A stretch of 12,837 bases of DNA from Campylobacteraceae bacterium (GCA_026995985.1 JALWNF010000169.1:1-12837), one strand, 5' to 3'; shown: positions 1-6,634, numbered from the stretch's first letter. The notes: generated by a model from the sequence alone, not told the origin. Numbers and translations: made by a program.

Positions 1-1
1 T

Positions 2-913
2 ATGGCTACTATAAAAAAGTTAAAAGAGGAGAAGATTATTAGACAGACCTCTGCAATTTTTGATACCAAACGTTTAGGCTATAAATCCTCTTTAGTAGCT
101 TTTAAAGTAGATGAAGATAGAGTAGATAAGGTGGCAAAGATTATCAATGCACACCCTGGAGTAAGCCATAACTACTTAAGAAATCATGAGTACAATATCT
201 GGTTCACCATAGCAGTTGCTCCTGACTCTAAACTAGGACTTGAAAAGACCATAGAGATACTTAAAGAGCGTACTAATGCCAAAGATGCCATTGTGCTTCC
301 GACACTAAAGATGTTTAAAATCTCTGTTAAGATGGACACTACAGGCAAACGAGCAAAAAAAGAGAAACTTAGAAAAGTTGCTCATAAAACAATAGAGCTT
401 ACTTCTGAACATATAGCTGTTATTAAAGAGCTACAAAAAGATATAGAGGTCATACCTGAACCTTTTAAAAAATCTATTGAGAGACTAAATATGAGTAGCC
501 AAAGATTTTTTGAGTTGGCTCATGAGTTAAAAGAGAGTGGAGTTATGCGTCGTTTTGCTACCATACTTAACCATAGAAGAGCAGGGTTTGGAGCAAATGC
601 CATGTCTGTATGGGTAGTGCCAGAAGATAGAGCAGAAGAGGTTGGTAGAGAGTTAGCTGAGTTTTCAGCAGTAAGTCACTGTTATCTTAGACCTACTTAC
701 CATAATTGGTCATACAATCTCTTTGCCATGGTTCATGCCAAGACTCAAGAGGAGTGTGATAGACTCATAGAGGAGATGGCAAAGCAGACGGGACTAAAAG
801 AGTATGGAAAACTCTACTCAACTGTGGAGTTTAAAAAACAGAGGATTCTCTATTTTGATGACTCTTTTAGGGAGTGGGAGGAGGCTAACTCTTTTGCTCT
901 ATCTCCCTCTTAA
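2..913 (+). CDS. Siroheme decarboxylase, fused NirD-L / NirG-H type (5' partial)
   Basis: AsnC/Lrp-fold protein of the heme d1 pathway. The family (NirDLGH, AhbAB) removes two acetate carboxyl groups from siroheme to give 12,18-didecarboxysiroheme in the cytoplasm. Two tandem halves are visible: the first runs to about residue 110 and carries NYLRNHEYNIWF; the second, from about residue 130, has a winged-helix part, then CYLRPTYHNWSYNLF, the usual NirL/NirH-type signature. Family members begin with about 40 further residues of helix-turn-helix before the KKLKEEKIIRQ stretch seen at the edge, so the ATG at position 2 is almost certainly an internal methionine and the gene is cut by the window. 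D-L and G-H fusions cannot be told apart here. Its last 29 bases overlap the end of the convergent Crp/Fnr gene. Family call is firm; the exact pairing is not. Confidence 0.85.
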   Translation: MATIKKLKEEKIIRQTSAIFDTKRLGYKSSLVAFKVDEDRVDKVAKIINAHPGVSHNYLRNHEYNIWFTIAVAPDSKLGLEKTIEILKERTNAKDAIVLPTLKMFKISVKMDTTGKRAKKEKLRKVAHKTIELTSEHIAVIKELQKDIEVIPEPFKKSIERLNMSSQRFFELAHELKESGVMRRFATILNHRRAGFGANAMSVWVVPEDRAEEVGRELAEFSAVSHCYLRPTYHNWSYNLFAMVHAKTQEECDRLIEEMAKQTGLKEYGKLYSTVEFKKQRILYFDDSFREWEEANSFALSPS

Positions 914-1586
914 AGTTAGCAATACAGTTATTGCACTCTTTAATTGTATTTGTCTCAATAATAAGAAAGAGAGCATCTCTATTTAAAATTTTAATTTTAT
1001 GATTTTTTATAGCAATAATAGACTCTTTTTTAAATTTACTCAATATACGTGAAAATGTCTCAGGAGAGATATTTAAAATAGATGCAATCTCATTGTTCTT
1101 AAGACGGTTAAAGATAGCCTCTTTTTTTATAAGTAAATCAGCTACTTTTGCTTCAGATGAGAGAATGGTCTCTTGATGCACTAAAGAGGAGAGTAGTAAC
1201 ACTTTACTTGTAAGTGATTTAATAATCTCTAAAGCAAATGAAGCATTATTGAGATACTCATAGAGTTTATCAAAATGAAGTAAACCTACATCTCCATCGG
1301 TTATAAACTCACAGGTTGCAGGAAACTTCTCTCTTTCAAAACATGCAAACTCTCCAATAAGACTAGGAGCTAAAAGACGGTTTATCTGAATCTGTGTTCC
1401 CTTTGGTGATGTTTTATATAGTTTTACATCTCCCTTTAGTAAAATATACAGATACTCACTCTGCTCACCTTCATAAAAAAGAATACTCTTTTTTTTATAT
1501 CGTTTTATATTTATAGTCTTTTTTAGCTCTTCTATATCTTTTTCCTCTAAAGAAGAGAATAGTGGAATATCTTTTAAATCAATCAT
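885..1586 (-). CDS. Crp/Fnr-family transcriptional regulator (Dnr/NnrR-like)
   Basis: Protein of 233 residues from the chosen ATG. The N-terminal cyclic-nucleotide-type beta-roll spans about residues 5-115 (FYEGEQSEYLYILLKGDVKLY), followed by the dimer helix and a winged helix-turn-helix at about 163-185 with NEIASILNISPETFSRIL. The recognition helix has the E-x-x-S-R pattern (E176, S179, R180) that in Fnr/Dnr proteins reads TTGAT half-sites. There is no N-terminal cysteine cluster, so it is not a classical [4Fe-4S] Fnr; its position beside heme d1 genes suggests a Dnr/NnrR-type regulator of denitrification (inference). C218 and C221 form an isolated C-terminal pair. A TTG eight codons upstream is open, but the extended -10 lies inside that stretch, so the ATG at 1586 is preferred. 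It follows the SUMT gene after 42 bases. Confidence 0.85.
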   Translation of the reverse strand: MIDLKDIPLFSSLEEKDIEELKKTINIKRYKKKSILFYEGEQSEYLYILLKGDVKLYKTSPKGTQIQINRLLAPSLIGEFACFEREKFPATCEFITDGDVGLLHFDKLYEYLNNASFALEIIKSLTSKVLLLSSLVHQETILSSEAKVADLLIKKEAIFNRLKNNEIASILNISPETFSRILSKFKKESIIAIKNHKIKILNRDALFLIIETNTIKECNNCIANFKREIEQKS

Positions 1587-1592
1587 CTGTAT

Positions 1593-1601
1593 AGTATAAC
1601 A
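1593..1601 (-). promoter_or_regulatory. Extended -10 promoter for the Crp/Fnr gene, predicted leaderless
   Basis: Read on the minus strand, TGTTATACT (TG-n-TATACT) ends six bases before the ATG at 1586, so the expected start of transcription falls on the start codon itself. No Shine-Dalgarno sequence precedes that ATG. No good -35 is visible, which is common in Campylobacterota sigma-70 promoters. Read-through from the upstream SUMT gene is also possible. Confidence 0.45.
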
Positions 1602-1628
1602 TAAAAACAATAATAGTAAATATAAGTG

Positions 1629-2360
1629 TCACTTTTCAAACCATTTTAATTGGTTATGTAAGTTTACAACTCTACCCACAACAATAAGTGCAGGAGTTGG
1701 TAAATCTTTTGCCTTTTCATAAATATCTTCAAGTGTACCAATAACACTCTTCTCATCAGGTCTTGTCCCTCGACTAATAACAGCAACAGGGTAGTTTTTT
1801 GGTTTCCCTATCTCTATAAGCTTTTTAGTAATTTTATTAAGATTGTGTAGACCCATTAAAAAGACTATTGTCTCATCACTTTTAAAACTCTCCCAATCAA
1901 TCTGTGATTTTGATTTTTTAGATTCATGTCCTGTGACAACTCTAAAAGAGACAGTTAAACCTCTATGTGTTACAGGTATTCCTGCATACTCAGGAACAGC
2001 AATAGCAGAGCTAACTCCTGGAATAAACTCAAACTTAATATTTCGTTCATATAGGTAGATTCCCTCTTCACCACCACGTCCAAAGACAAAAGGGTCACCA
2101 CCCTTAAGACGTACTACGGTCTCATACTTTAGAGCCGATTGGTAGATAAGCTCATTTATCTCCTCTTGAGGTAAGGTATGGTGAGAGTCCTCTTTTCCCA
2201 CATAGAGAAACTTGCAACCATCTTTTGCCTCTTTTAAAATATCTGGATTTGCTAATCGGTCATAGATAATTATATCTGCTTTTTGAATAATACGTAGTGC
2301 CTTTACTGTTAGTAAATCAATGTCTCCAGGTCCTGCTCCTGTTAAATATACTGTTCCCAC
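1629..2360 (-). CDS. Uroporphyrinogen-III C-methyltransferase (SUMT; NirE/CobA type)
   Basis: Single-domain SUMT of 243 residues, near the usual 240-280. It transfers two methyl groups from S-adenosylmethionine to C2 and C7 of uroporphyrinogen III, giving precorrin-2, the entry to siroheme and heme d1. Visible motifs: GAGPGD at 8-13, the RLKGGDPFVFGRGGEE block at 84-99, PGVSSA at 114-119 and GIPVTHR at 127-133. It is not fused to a CysG-type dehydrogenase/ferrochelatase, so those steps must be encoded elsewhere. The start is GTG, sharing one base with the TAG stop of nirJ (TAGTG); an AAGGAG eight bases upstream supports this start and points to translational coupling. The neighbourhood argues for the NirE role, but it may also serve siroheme for other enzymes. 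Confidence 0.93.
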   Translation of the reverse strand: MGTVYLTGAGPGDIDLLTVKALRIIQKADIIIYDRLANPDILKEAKDGCKFLYVGKEDSHHTLPQEEINELIYQSALKYETVVRLKGGDPFVFGRGGEEGIYLYERNIKFEFIPGVSSAIAVPEYAGIPVTHRGLTVSFRVVTGHESKKSKSQIDWESFKSDETIVFLMGLHNLNKITKKLIEIGKPKNYPVAVISRGTRPDEKSVIGTLEDIYEKAKDLPTPALIVVGRVVNLHNQLKWFEK

Positions 2361-3490
2361 TATATTGTCTCCTTAATCTCTTTGTCTGTTAGATAACATG
2401 ATGGGTCTTGAGCCCACAAATTATCATATATAGCATAGGCACGACTTCTTGAGCCTCCATTACAAATTTCTAAATATTGACAGTTCTTACACTTTCCACC
2501 TAATCTGCGTGGGTGAACTCTTAACTTCTCTAATATCTCTGTAGGGTTATTTGTCCAAATATCACTAAAATCCTCTTTTAAAATATTGCCTATGATAAAA
2601 GGGAAAAATGGGTCAGGTTTTACATTGCCCTCTGAGTCTATGTTGAGTAGTTTTCTTCCTGCACTATTTCCCCCCCAAGCTATAAGACGTTTTTTCATCT
2701 CTGTGGCATATTGAGGATACTTCTCTACAAATCTATTATAGAATAAAATAGAGTCCATCTCCATATTTCCTGTAACTATCTCTATGTCTCGTCCACTCTC
2801 ATGGTACTCAAAGGCTTTATCTAAGATGTAGTTAACAGCAGTTCTACGTTGCTCTTTGGTTAAGTCTATCTCTAAGTTCTCTAAGCCTCTACCCGAATAG
2901 ACTAGATGAGAGATATAGATTTTTGGAATATTGTGTTGCTCTGCTAATTTAAAGATAAACTCTAAATCATCATAGGTATCTTTTGTAATAGTAAAACGTA
3001 TTCCGACTTTAGTTAGATTGTAACTGTTTAGCAAATCTACAGCCTCCATAGAGGTTCTAAATGAGCCTTTGAGTCCACGAAATCTGTCATGTACCTCTTC
3101 ACTTCCATCAATACTAATACCAATATAGTTAAAGGTCTCTAAAATCTGTTTGGCATTGGAGTGTTTTACATACAATCCATTGGTTGAGAGGTAGGTCACA
3201 ATGCCTAACTCTCTACAGCGTTGAGCAATTTGGTAAATATCTTTTCTAGTAAGTGGTTCACCCCCAGAAAAGATAATAAACTTTACTCCATTGGCTTTAA
3301 GCTTTGGTAGAGTAGTCATAATATCTTTAGTAGTTAAGGTATCTGTTGAGTCAAGTGTAGCTTTAGAGTAGCAGTGCAAACAAGAGAGGTTACAGCGATT
3401 TGTAAAGTTCCAAATAGCAATGCTTCCATTAAGCACTCTTGTAGGTTTGCCTTCAACTACAGATTTTAGTAGGTTAGAGAGTCTAAACAT
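2360..3490 (-). CDS. nirJ: Heme d1 biosynthesis radical SAM protein NirJ
   Basis: Radical SAM enzyme of 376 residues. The [4Fe-4S]/SAM-binding motif C-x3-C-x2-C is at C33, C37 and C40 (CNLSCLHC), with the GGEP element at 75-79 and NIDSEGNVKPD before the C-terminal region. A second cysteine cluster (C334, C337, C343, C365; CKNCQYLEIC) fits the auxiliary SPASM-like cluster of NirJ. In the known pathway NirJ acts on didecarboxysiroheme and removes propionate side chains on the way to the dioxo groups of heme d1. The ATG at 3490 overlaps the TGA of the cytochrome gene by one base (TGATG) and has AAGGAG eight bases upstream; a TTG one codon earlier is less likely. AhbC/AhbD-type proteins are relatives, but the SUMT and decarboxylase neighbours favour NirJ. 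Confidence 0.9.
   Translation of the reverse strand: MFRLSNLLKSVVEGKPTRVLNGSIAIWNFTNRCNLSCLHCYSKATLDSTDTLTTKDIMTTLPKLKANGVKFIIFSGGEPLTRKDIYQIAQRCRELGIVTYLSTNGLYVKHSNAKQILETFNYIGISIDGSEEVHDRFRGLKGSFRTSMEAVDLLNSYNLTKVGIRFTITKDTYDDLEFIFKLAEQHNIPKIYISHLVYSGRGLENLEIDLTKEQRRTAVNYILDKAFEYHESGRDIEIVTGNMEMDSILFYNRFVEKYPQYATEMKKRLIAWGGNSAGRKLLNIDSEGNVKPDPFFPFIIGNILKEDFSDIWTNNPTEILEKLRVHPRRLGGKCKNCQYLEICNGGSRSRAYAIYDNLWAQDPSCYLTDKEIKETI
2369..2374 (-). promoter_or_regulatory. Shine-Dalgarno site for the SUMT gene (fixes the GTG start)
   Basis: AAGGAG on the minus strand, eight bases before the GTG at 2360 and lying within the last codons of nirJ. It decides the non-ATG start. Confidence 0.75.
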
Positions 3491-4089
3491 CAATAATGCT
3501 CCTTAGAGGCTATATTTGGATATGGGTTTTCTTCAATAGTTTTATACTCTTCAATTATCTCAAACTTTATTGTTCTATTATCTTCAAAGTAGAACATATA
3601 GTTTGGATAGATTCCATTGTCATATCTATTTAACATATATTTGTCAAACATATGATAATAGAATCTTTTTTTTATAGGATAGCGTTTATTATCATTCTTA
3701 TCTAAAATATATTTATCCAACATATAATAGAGCTCTTTTTCTAAAGTCCTATTTTGCTCTTTAGTAATATTCTCTTCCTCTTTTTTGACCTCTTTATATG
3801 ACAAAATATATTTTGTTATGGCATCAAGCTCATCTAATTTAAGATTAAGTTTTGGCATAGCATTACGTTTATAGCCAAACTCTTTAGAGACACTCTCTGG
3901 GTCGGTAATCATAGCTTTTATCTCTTGGGCACTTCTTTTAGAGGCTATCTCTTTAAAAGAGGGACCAAATGCTGTAGCTGTTTGGTGGTGACACCCCCAA
4001 CAGTAGCTCTCAAATACCTTTTTGCCACTTTCAGCATATAGTAGAGAGGAGATTACTATTAGAAATAAAGATATAGTAGTGCTATTCAT
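3490..4089 (-). CDS. Periplasmic monoheme cytochrome c with a duplicated tyrosine-rich tail
   Basis: Protein of 199 residues. Residues 1-19 are a Sec signal peptide (hydrophobic core TISLFLIVISSLLYA, cleavage after about A19). A class I cytochrome c domain covers about 20-100: heme attachment CWGCH at 30-34 and a probable axial methionine M78 in NAMPKL, ending in the typical helix ITKYILSYK. The last hundred residues are not a cytochrome domain; they are rich in Tyr, Lys, Asp and Asn and hold a 24-residue tandem duplication (M123-P138 against M147-P162). It is first in the nir group, so an electron-donor or NirC-like role for the cd1 reductase is plausible but inferred. AAAAGGAT lies just before the ATG as a weak ribosome site. 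Confidence 0.85.
   Translation of the reverse strand: MNSTTISLFLIVISSLLYAESGKKVFESYCWGCHHQTATAFGPSFKEIASKRSAQEIKAMITDPESVSKEFGYKRNAMPKLNLKLDELDAITKYILSYKEVKKEEENITKEQNRTLEKELYYMLDKYILDKNDNKRYPIKKRFYYHMFDKYMLNRYDNGIYPNYMFYFEDNRTIKFEIIEEYKTIEENPYPNIASKEHY
3499..3504 (-). promoter_or_regulatory. Shine-Dalgarno site for nirJ
   Basis: AAGGAG on the minus strand, eight bases before the ATG at 3490 and inside the end of the cytochrome gene. It selects the ATG over the TTG at 3493. Confidence 0.7.
3604..3723 (-). repeat. Imperfect 72-bp-period tandem duplication in the cytochrome c tail
   Basis: Segments 3676-3723 and 3604-3651 align without gaps over 48 bases with 35 identities by hand count. In protein they read MLDKYILDKNDNKRYP and MFDKYMLNRYDNGIYP, 9 of 16 identical, offset by 24 residues. 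The similarity at DNA level points to an internal duplication rather than only convergent composition. Confidence 0.7.
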
Positions 4090-4095
4090 ATCTAA

Positions 4096-4120
4096 ATCCT
4101 TTTTTTATTATAAAAAGGAT
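4096..4120 (-). repeat. Inverted repeat at the predicted transcript start of the nir group
   Basis: ATCCTTTTT (4096-4104) and AAAAAGGAT (4112-4120) form perfect 9-base arms around a 7-base loop. It lies between the predicted -10 and the cytochrome ATG and partly contains the ribosome-binding region, so an RNA hairpin could affect translation. The composition is AT-rich, so chance is possible. Confidence 0.4.
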
Positions 4121-4124
4121 AATA
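4119..4124 (-). promoter_or_regulatory. Candidate -10 box of the cytochrome c-nirJ-SUMT group
   Basis: TATTAT on the minus strand (5 of 6 to TATAAT). It predicts a start near 4112, giving a leader of about 22 bases, and puts the Fnr-type box at 4147-4160 centred at -41.5, the class II activator position. Confidence 0.45.
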
Positions 4125-4146
4125 ACACTATTTTCCATAGTCAAAA

Positions 4147-4160
4147 TTGATTTGGAGCAA
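4147..4160. promoter_or_regulatory. Fnr/Dnr-type operator (TTGAT-N4-AGCAA)
   Basis: TTGATTTGGAGCAA differs at one base from the Fnr/Dnr consensus TTGAT-N4-ATCAA. It sits between the divergent nir group and the DNA glycosylase gene, and the regulator encoded two genes past nirJ has the matching recognition-helix residues (E-x-x-S-R). Centred at -41.5 for the leftward promoter (activation expected); overlaps the rightward -35 (repression expected). The role is inferred. Confidence 0.5.
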
Positions 4161-4175
4161 TTATTTGGTTATACT
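4147..4175 (+). promoter_or_regulatory. Rightward promoter for the DNA glycosylase-apaH pair
   Basis: TTGATT (4147-4152) as -35 and TATACT (4170-4175) as -10, separated by 17 bases. The -10 ends eight bases before the ATG at 4184, so the mRNA would be leaderless or nearly so; no Shine-Dalgarno sequence is present. Confidence 0.5.
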
Positions 4176-4183
4176 TCCAAAAT

Positions 4184-4672
4184 ATGAAAAATAAACATCT
4201 AAAACACCCATTTCAACCAATAGTATTTAAAGATAGTAAAACTCTAATTTTAGGTTCATTTCCAAGTATAGACTCTTTTAACAAAAGTTTCTACTATGCA
4301 CACCCACGCAATCAGTTTTGGAAAATACTCTCAATTATATCTGGCTATCCTATCAATAACCAAGACCAAAAGATATGGCTTTTAAAAGAGACAAAAATAG
4401 CACTTTGGGATATGGTTAAGTCATGTCAAAGAGAGAATTCACTAGATAGCTCTTTGGAAGATATAGAGGTTAATGATATTACTCAATTTTTAGATGAACA
4501 CCCAACTATTGAGAAGATAGCCTTTACGGGACGTTTGGCAGAGAGACTTTTTAAGATGCATTTTAGTTATTTAGAGATAGAGACTATCTATCTTCCCTCT
4601 CCATCTTCGGCTTATGCAAAGATGAGTTTTGAGCAAAAAGTTGAAATATATAAAAAATTATTGGAGTTTTAA
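4184..4672 (+). CDS. Hypoxanthine/uracil DNA glycosylase (Mug-like, UDG superfamily family 6 type)
   Basis: Protein of 162 residues, the usual size of DNA-deoxyinosine glycosylases. It should excise deaminated bases (hypoxanthine, possibly uracil) from DNA to begin base-excision repair. Visible elements in order: motif I ILGSFPSIDS at 22-31, the characteristic YYAHPRNQFW at 37-46 (N43 corresponds, as I recall, to the Asn proposed to be catalytic in this family), IAFTGRLAERLF at 112-123, and the minor-groove/intercalation loop LPSPSSAYA at 137-145. It starts without a ribosome site, likely as a leaderless message, and its TAA stop shares one base with the ATG of apaH (TAATG), so the two genes are co-transcribed. 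Substrate preference cannot be read from sequence alone. Confidence 0.82.
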   Translation: MKNKHLKHPFQPIVFKDSKTLILGSFPSIDSFNKSFYYAHPRNQFWKILSIISGYPINNQDQKIWLLKETKIALWDMVKSCQRENSLDSSLEDIEVNDITQFLDEHPTIEKIAFTGRLAERLFKMHFSYLEIETIYLPSPSSAYAKMSFEQKVEIYKKLLEF

Positions 4673-5508
4673 TGGCAGTTTGGGCAGTAGGTGATATTCA
4701 AGGCTGTTTTGATGCACTTGAGAGACTTTTAGCAAAGATAAAGTTTGACCCTAAGGTAGATGAACTTTGGATAGCAGGTGACATGGTTAATCGTGGAGAT
4801 AAGTCGCTAGAGACACTTAACTATTTATACTCCATAAAAGAGTCCATAAAAGTTGTTTTAGGTAATCATGATGTAGCACTTATTGCTGCTTATGCAGGGG
4901 TTAAGAAGTCTAATGAGACAATTGAGCCTATTTTAAATGCACCAAATGTTGATGATTTGATTGATTGGTTACGTCATCAACCATTTTTACATTGGGATTT
5001 TAAATTAGGCTACTGTATGGCTCATGCGGGTATCTCACCTCAATTTGATTTAGGAATGGCAATTCGCTACGCTTCACGTATTGAAAAGAAGTTACAAGGA
5101 GAGAACTATAAGGCTTGGTTAGAGCATATGTATAAAATTAGTTCAAACAAATTTAGTCCTAAAGCCTCTTCTTTAGATATAGATAAATATATTTTAAGTT
5201 CATTTACAGCTATGCGTTTTTGTGAAGATGATGGACGATTAGACTTTAAACAGAAGGGACCACCTACTGAATATAAGGTTTTTAAAAAGGGGTTAAAGCC
5301 TTGGTTTGCTTGTCCTACAAGACGTTCAACTACACTCAAGATTGTATTTGGACATTGGTCAACTTTGGGCTACTATCAAGACTCAAATGTCTTAGCACTT
5401 GACACTGGTTGCCTTTGGGGAAGGGCATTGACCTCTGCAAGACTTGACCTTAATGAGCCAATAATAGTGCAAGTTAAGTGTGAGGCTAAACAAGAAGTAA
5501 AAAAATAG
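4672..5508 (+). CDS. apaH: Symmetrical bis(5'-nucleosyl)-tetraphosphatase ApaH
   Basis: Protein of 278 residues, against 280 for E. coli ApaH. A metal-dependent phosphatase of the PPP fold that splits Ap4A into two ADP and may remove Np4 caps from RNA. The metal-binding blocks are all present: GDIQG at 7-11, GDMVNRG at 36-42, GNHD at 64-67, AHAG at 117-120 and VFGHW at 225-229, followed by LDTGCLWGRALTSARL, typical of ApaH rather than of protein phosphatases. The start overlaps the glycosylase stop by one base and has GGAG shortly before it. The pairing with a DNA repair gene hints at a nucleotide-damage or stress function, but that is inference. Confidence 0.95.
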   Translation: MAVWAVGDIQGCFDALERLLAKIKFDPKVDELWIAGDMVNRGDKSLETLNYLYSIKESIKVVLGNHDVALIAAYAGVKKSNETIEPILNAPNVDDLIDWLRHQPFLHWDFKLGYCMAHAGISPQFDLGMAIRYASRIEKKLQGENYKAWLEHMYKISSNKFSPKASSLDIDKYILSSFTAMRFCEDDGRLDFKQKGPPTEYKVFKKGLKPWFACPTRRSTTLKIVFGHWSTLGYYQDSNVLALDTGCLWGRALTSARLDLNEPIIVQVKCEAKQEVKK

Positions 5509-5529
5509 CTAATAATATAGCTTATTTTT
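5507..5529 (+). terminator. Weak possible terminator after apaH
   Basis: AGCTA (5507-5511) and TAGCT (5518-5522) can form a five-pair stem with a six-base loop, followed by TATTTTT. The stem is short and AT-rich, so this is a marginal candidate. Confidence 0.25.
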
Positions 5530-5553
5530 ATATTTATTTAAGCTCTCTTTCTC

Positions 5554-5559
5554 TATAAT
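5554..5559 (+). promoter_or_regulatory. -10 box for the tRNA-Ser gene
   Basis: Perfect TATAAT ending 18 bases before the first base of the mature tRNA; the predicted start is near 5566. No clear -35. Confidence 0.55.
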
Positions 5560-5577
5560 CTCACTCCACAAACTATT

Positions 5578-5668
5578 GGACAGTTGGGTGAGCTGGCTGA
5601 AACCACACCCCTGCTAAGGGTGCGTACTCGAAAGGGTACCGAGGGTTCGAATCCCTCACTGTCCGCCA
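5578..5668 (+). tRNA. tRNA-Ser (anticodon GCU)
   Basis: A complete 91-base class II tRNA. The acceptor stem GGACAGT (5578-5584) pairs with ACTGTCC (5658-5664), followed by discriminator G and an encoded CCA. The anticodon stem CACCC/GGGTG encloses CTGCTAA with anticodon GCT at 5613-5615, reading AGC/AGU serine codons. The long variable arm (GTACTC-GAAA-GGGTAC, 5624-5639) is the serine identity feature, and the T arm is GAGGG-TTCGAAT-CCCTC. It has its own -10 upstream and stands between apaH and an exported-protein gene. Confidence 0.97.
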
Positions 5669-5691
5669 TACTCCTCTAATTAAACTTCTAC

Positions 5692-5697
5692 TATAAT
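5692..5697 (+). promoter_or_regulatory. -10 box for the exported-protein gene, predicted leaderless
   Basis: Perfect TATAAT ending seven bases before the ATG at 5705, so transcription should start at or next to the start codon. There is no Shine-Dalgarno sequence. The promoter is confined to the 36 bases after the tRNA CCA. Confidence 0.5.
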
Positions 5698-5704
5698 TCC
5701 AATT

Positions 5705-6634
5705 ATGAAATTTAAAAAATATACTATTATATTATCTCTATTTACAGCTCTTCTTTTTGGAGATGATGATTTTTTTATTGATGAGTATCGAAATAACTTT
5801 TCAAATCTATTGGTAGATACTATGAGTAGTATTGATAATTTTTTTGTTGATTCAAATGAGACATCTCACAATAATACACATGCAGAGCTTAGTATATCTA
5901 TAGCAAAAGAGAGTCGTTTAGATTTTGAAGAGGATATACGTTTTAGAGTAAGAGTCAATCTTCCAAAAGTTCAAAAACACTTAAGACTCTATATAGAAGA
6001 TGAAGATAGTGATAATATCTTATATAATGAGACTCAACTACAACAAGATAAAATTCAAGATAATTTGCAAAATAAACGGTACTATGTCCGTTTGGAGTTT
6101 TTAAAGTTTAATATAAAAGGACTTACAAATAGACTTAGTGGAGGGGTACGTATTCGCTCACACACTTTAGTTCCTTATGCTAACTATCATAGTAACTATA
6201 AGCTATATGAAGATAAAAAGTTTAAATCAGCTATCTCAAATAATTTTCGTCTCTATACAGATGGTGGACTTGAAGATTATCTTAGTTTCAATACACTATA
6301 CAATTTTAATGACTCTCTAAGAGGAGTATGGAGAAATATATTTCGTTATGATGAGAGTCCAATAGAAGTTTTTGACAGTGACTACTCTTTTCTTTATAAA
6401 TTAGATAGAACAAAAGAGGTTTCTGTAGGATTTGGAGTAACAGACTCTATAAAAAACTTTGGTCGAAGTAAGATAGACAATGTTAACCTACATAGCTCTT
6501 TTTTTCATCTTTTTCATAAAGATTGGATGTATTATGAGGTCTCTACATATCTGTTAAAGCGTGAAGCTAATGATTATGAAAACTCCTATAGAGTATTTTT
6601 AAATTTAGGTATCTACTTTAATACTCATAAATAA
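5705..6634 (+). CDS. Exported protein of unknown function, probable outer-membrane beta-barrel
   Basis: I do not recognise the family. The 309-residue protein opens with a signal peptide (MKFKKYTIILSLFTALLFG, cleavage near residue 19) followed by an acidic, Asp/Phe/Asn-rich stretch. From about residue 63 the sequence alternates polar and hydrophobic residues in strand-like runs (ELSISIAKE, RFRVRVNLP, RYYVRLEFLKF, GVRIRSHTLVPYANYH, EVSVGFGVTDS, YRVFLNLGIYF), rich in aromatic residues, consistent with a small barrel. It ends FNTHK, without a C-terminal aromatic residue, although a YRVFLNLGIYF strand lies just before. No enzymatic motif is visible. It appears to be a single-gene unit with its own promoter between the tRNA and rluD. 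A conserved hypothetical outer-membrane protein of Campylobacterota is the best description. Confidence 0.7.
   Translation: MKFKKYTIILSLFTALLFGDDDFFIDEYRNNFSNLLVDTMSSIDNFFVDSNETSHNNTHAELSISIAKESRLDFEEDIRFRVRVNLPKVQKHLRLYIEDEDSDNILYNETQLQQDKIQDNLQNKRYYVRLEFLKFNIKGLTNRLSGGVRIRSHTLVPYANYHSNYKLYEDKKFKSAISNNFRLYTDGGLEDYLSFNTLYNFNDSLRGVWRNIFRYDESPIEVFDSDYSFLYKLDRTKEVSVGFGVTDSIKNFGRSKIDNVNLHSSFFHLFHKDWMYYEVSTYLLKREANDYENSYRVFLNLGIYFNTHK

Noticed and set aside
2..4. ATG at position 2 as the true start of the decarboxylase
   Set aside because: It would remove most of the first helix-turn-helix of the first half; the gene is better read as truncated by the window edge.
804..986. Plus-strand open frame across the end of the decarboxylase gene
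   Set aside because: It overlaps two well-supported genes, has no ribosome site and has no recognisable protein character.
1587..1610. N-terminal extension of the Crp/Fnr protein from a TTG
   Set aside because: The stretch contains the extended -10 promoter and the extra residues are not part of the family fold; the ATG at 1586 is preferred.
1843..2058. Open frame antisense to the SUMT gene
   Set aside because: A shadow of the conserved SUMT coding frame; no start signal or family resemblance.
4951..4981. TTGAT and ATCAA half-sites inside apaH as a second Fnr-type box
   Set aside because: The half-sites are separated by much more than four bases and lie in coding sequence away from any promoter.
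5106..5339. Open frame antisense to apaH
   Set aside because: Lies wholly under conserved ApaH codons and shows no independent coding signals.
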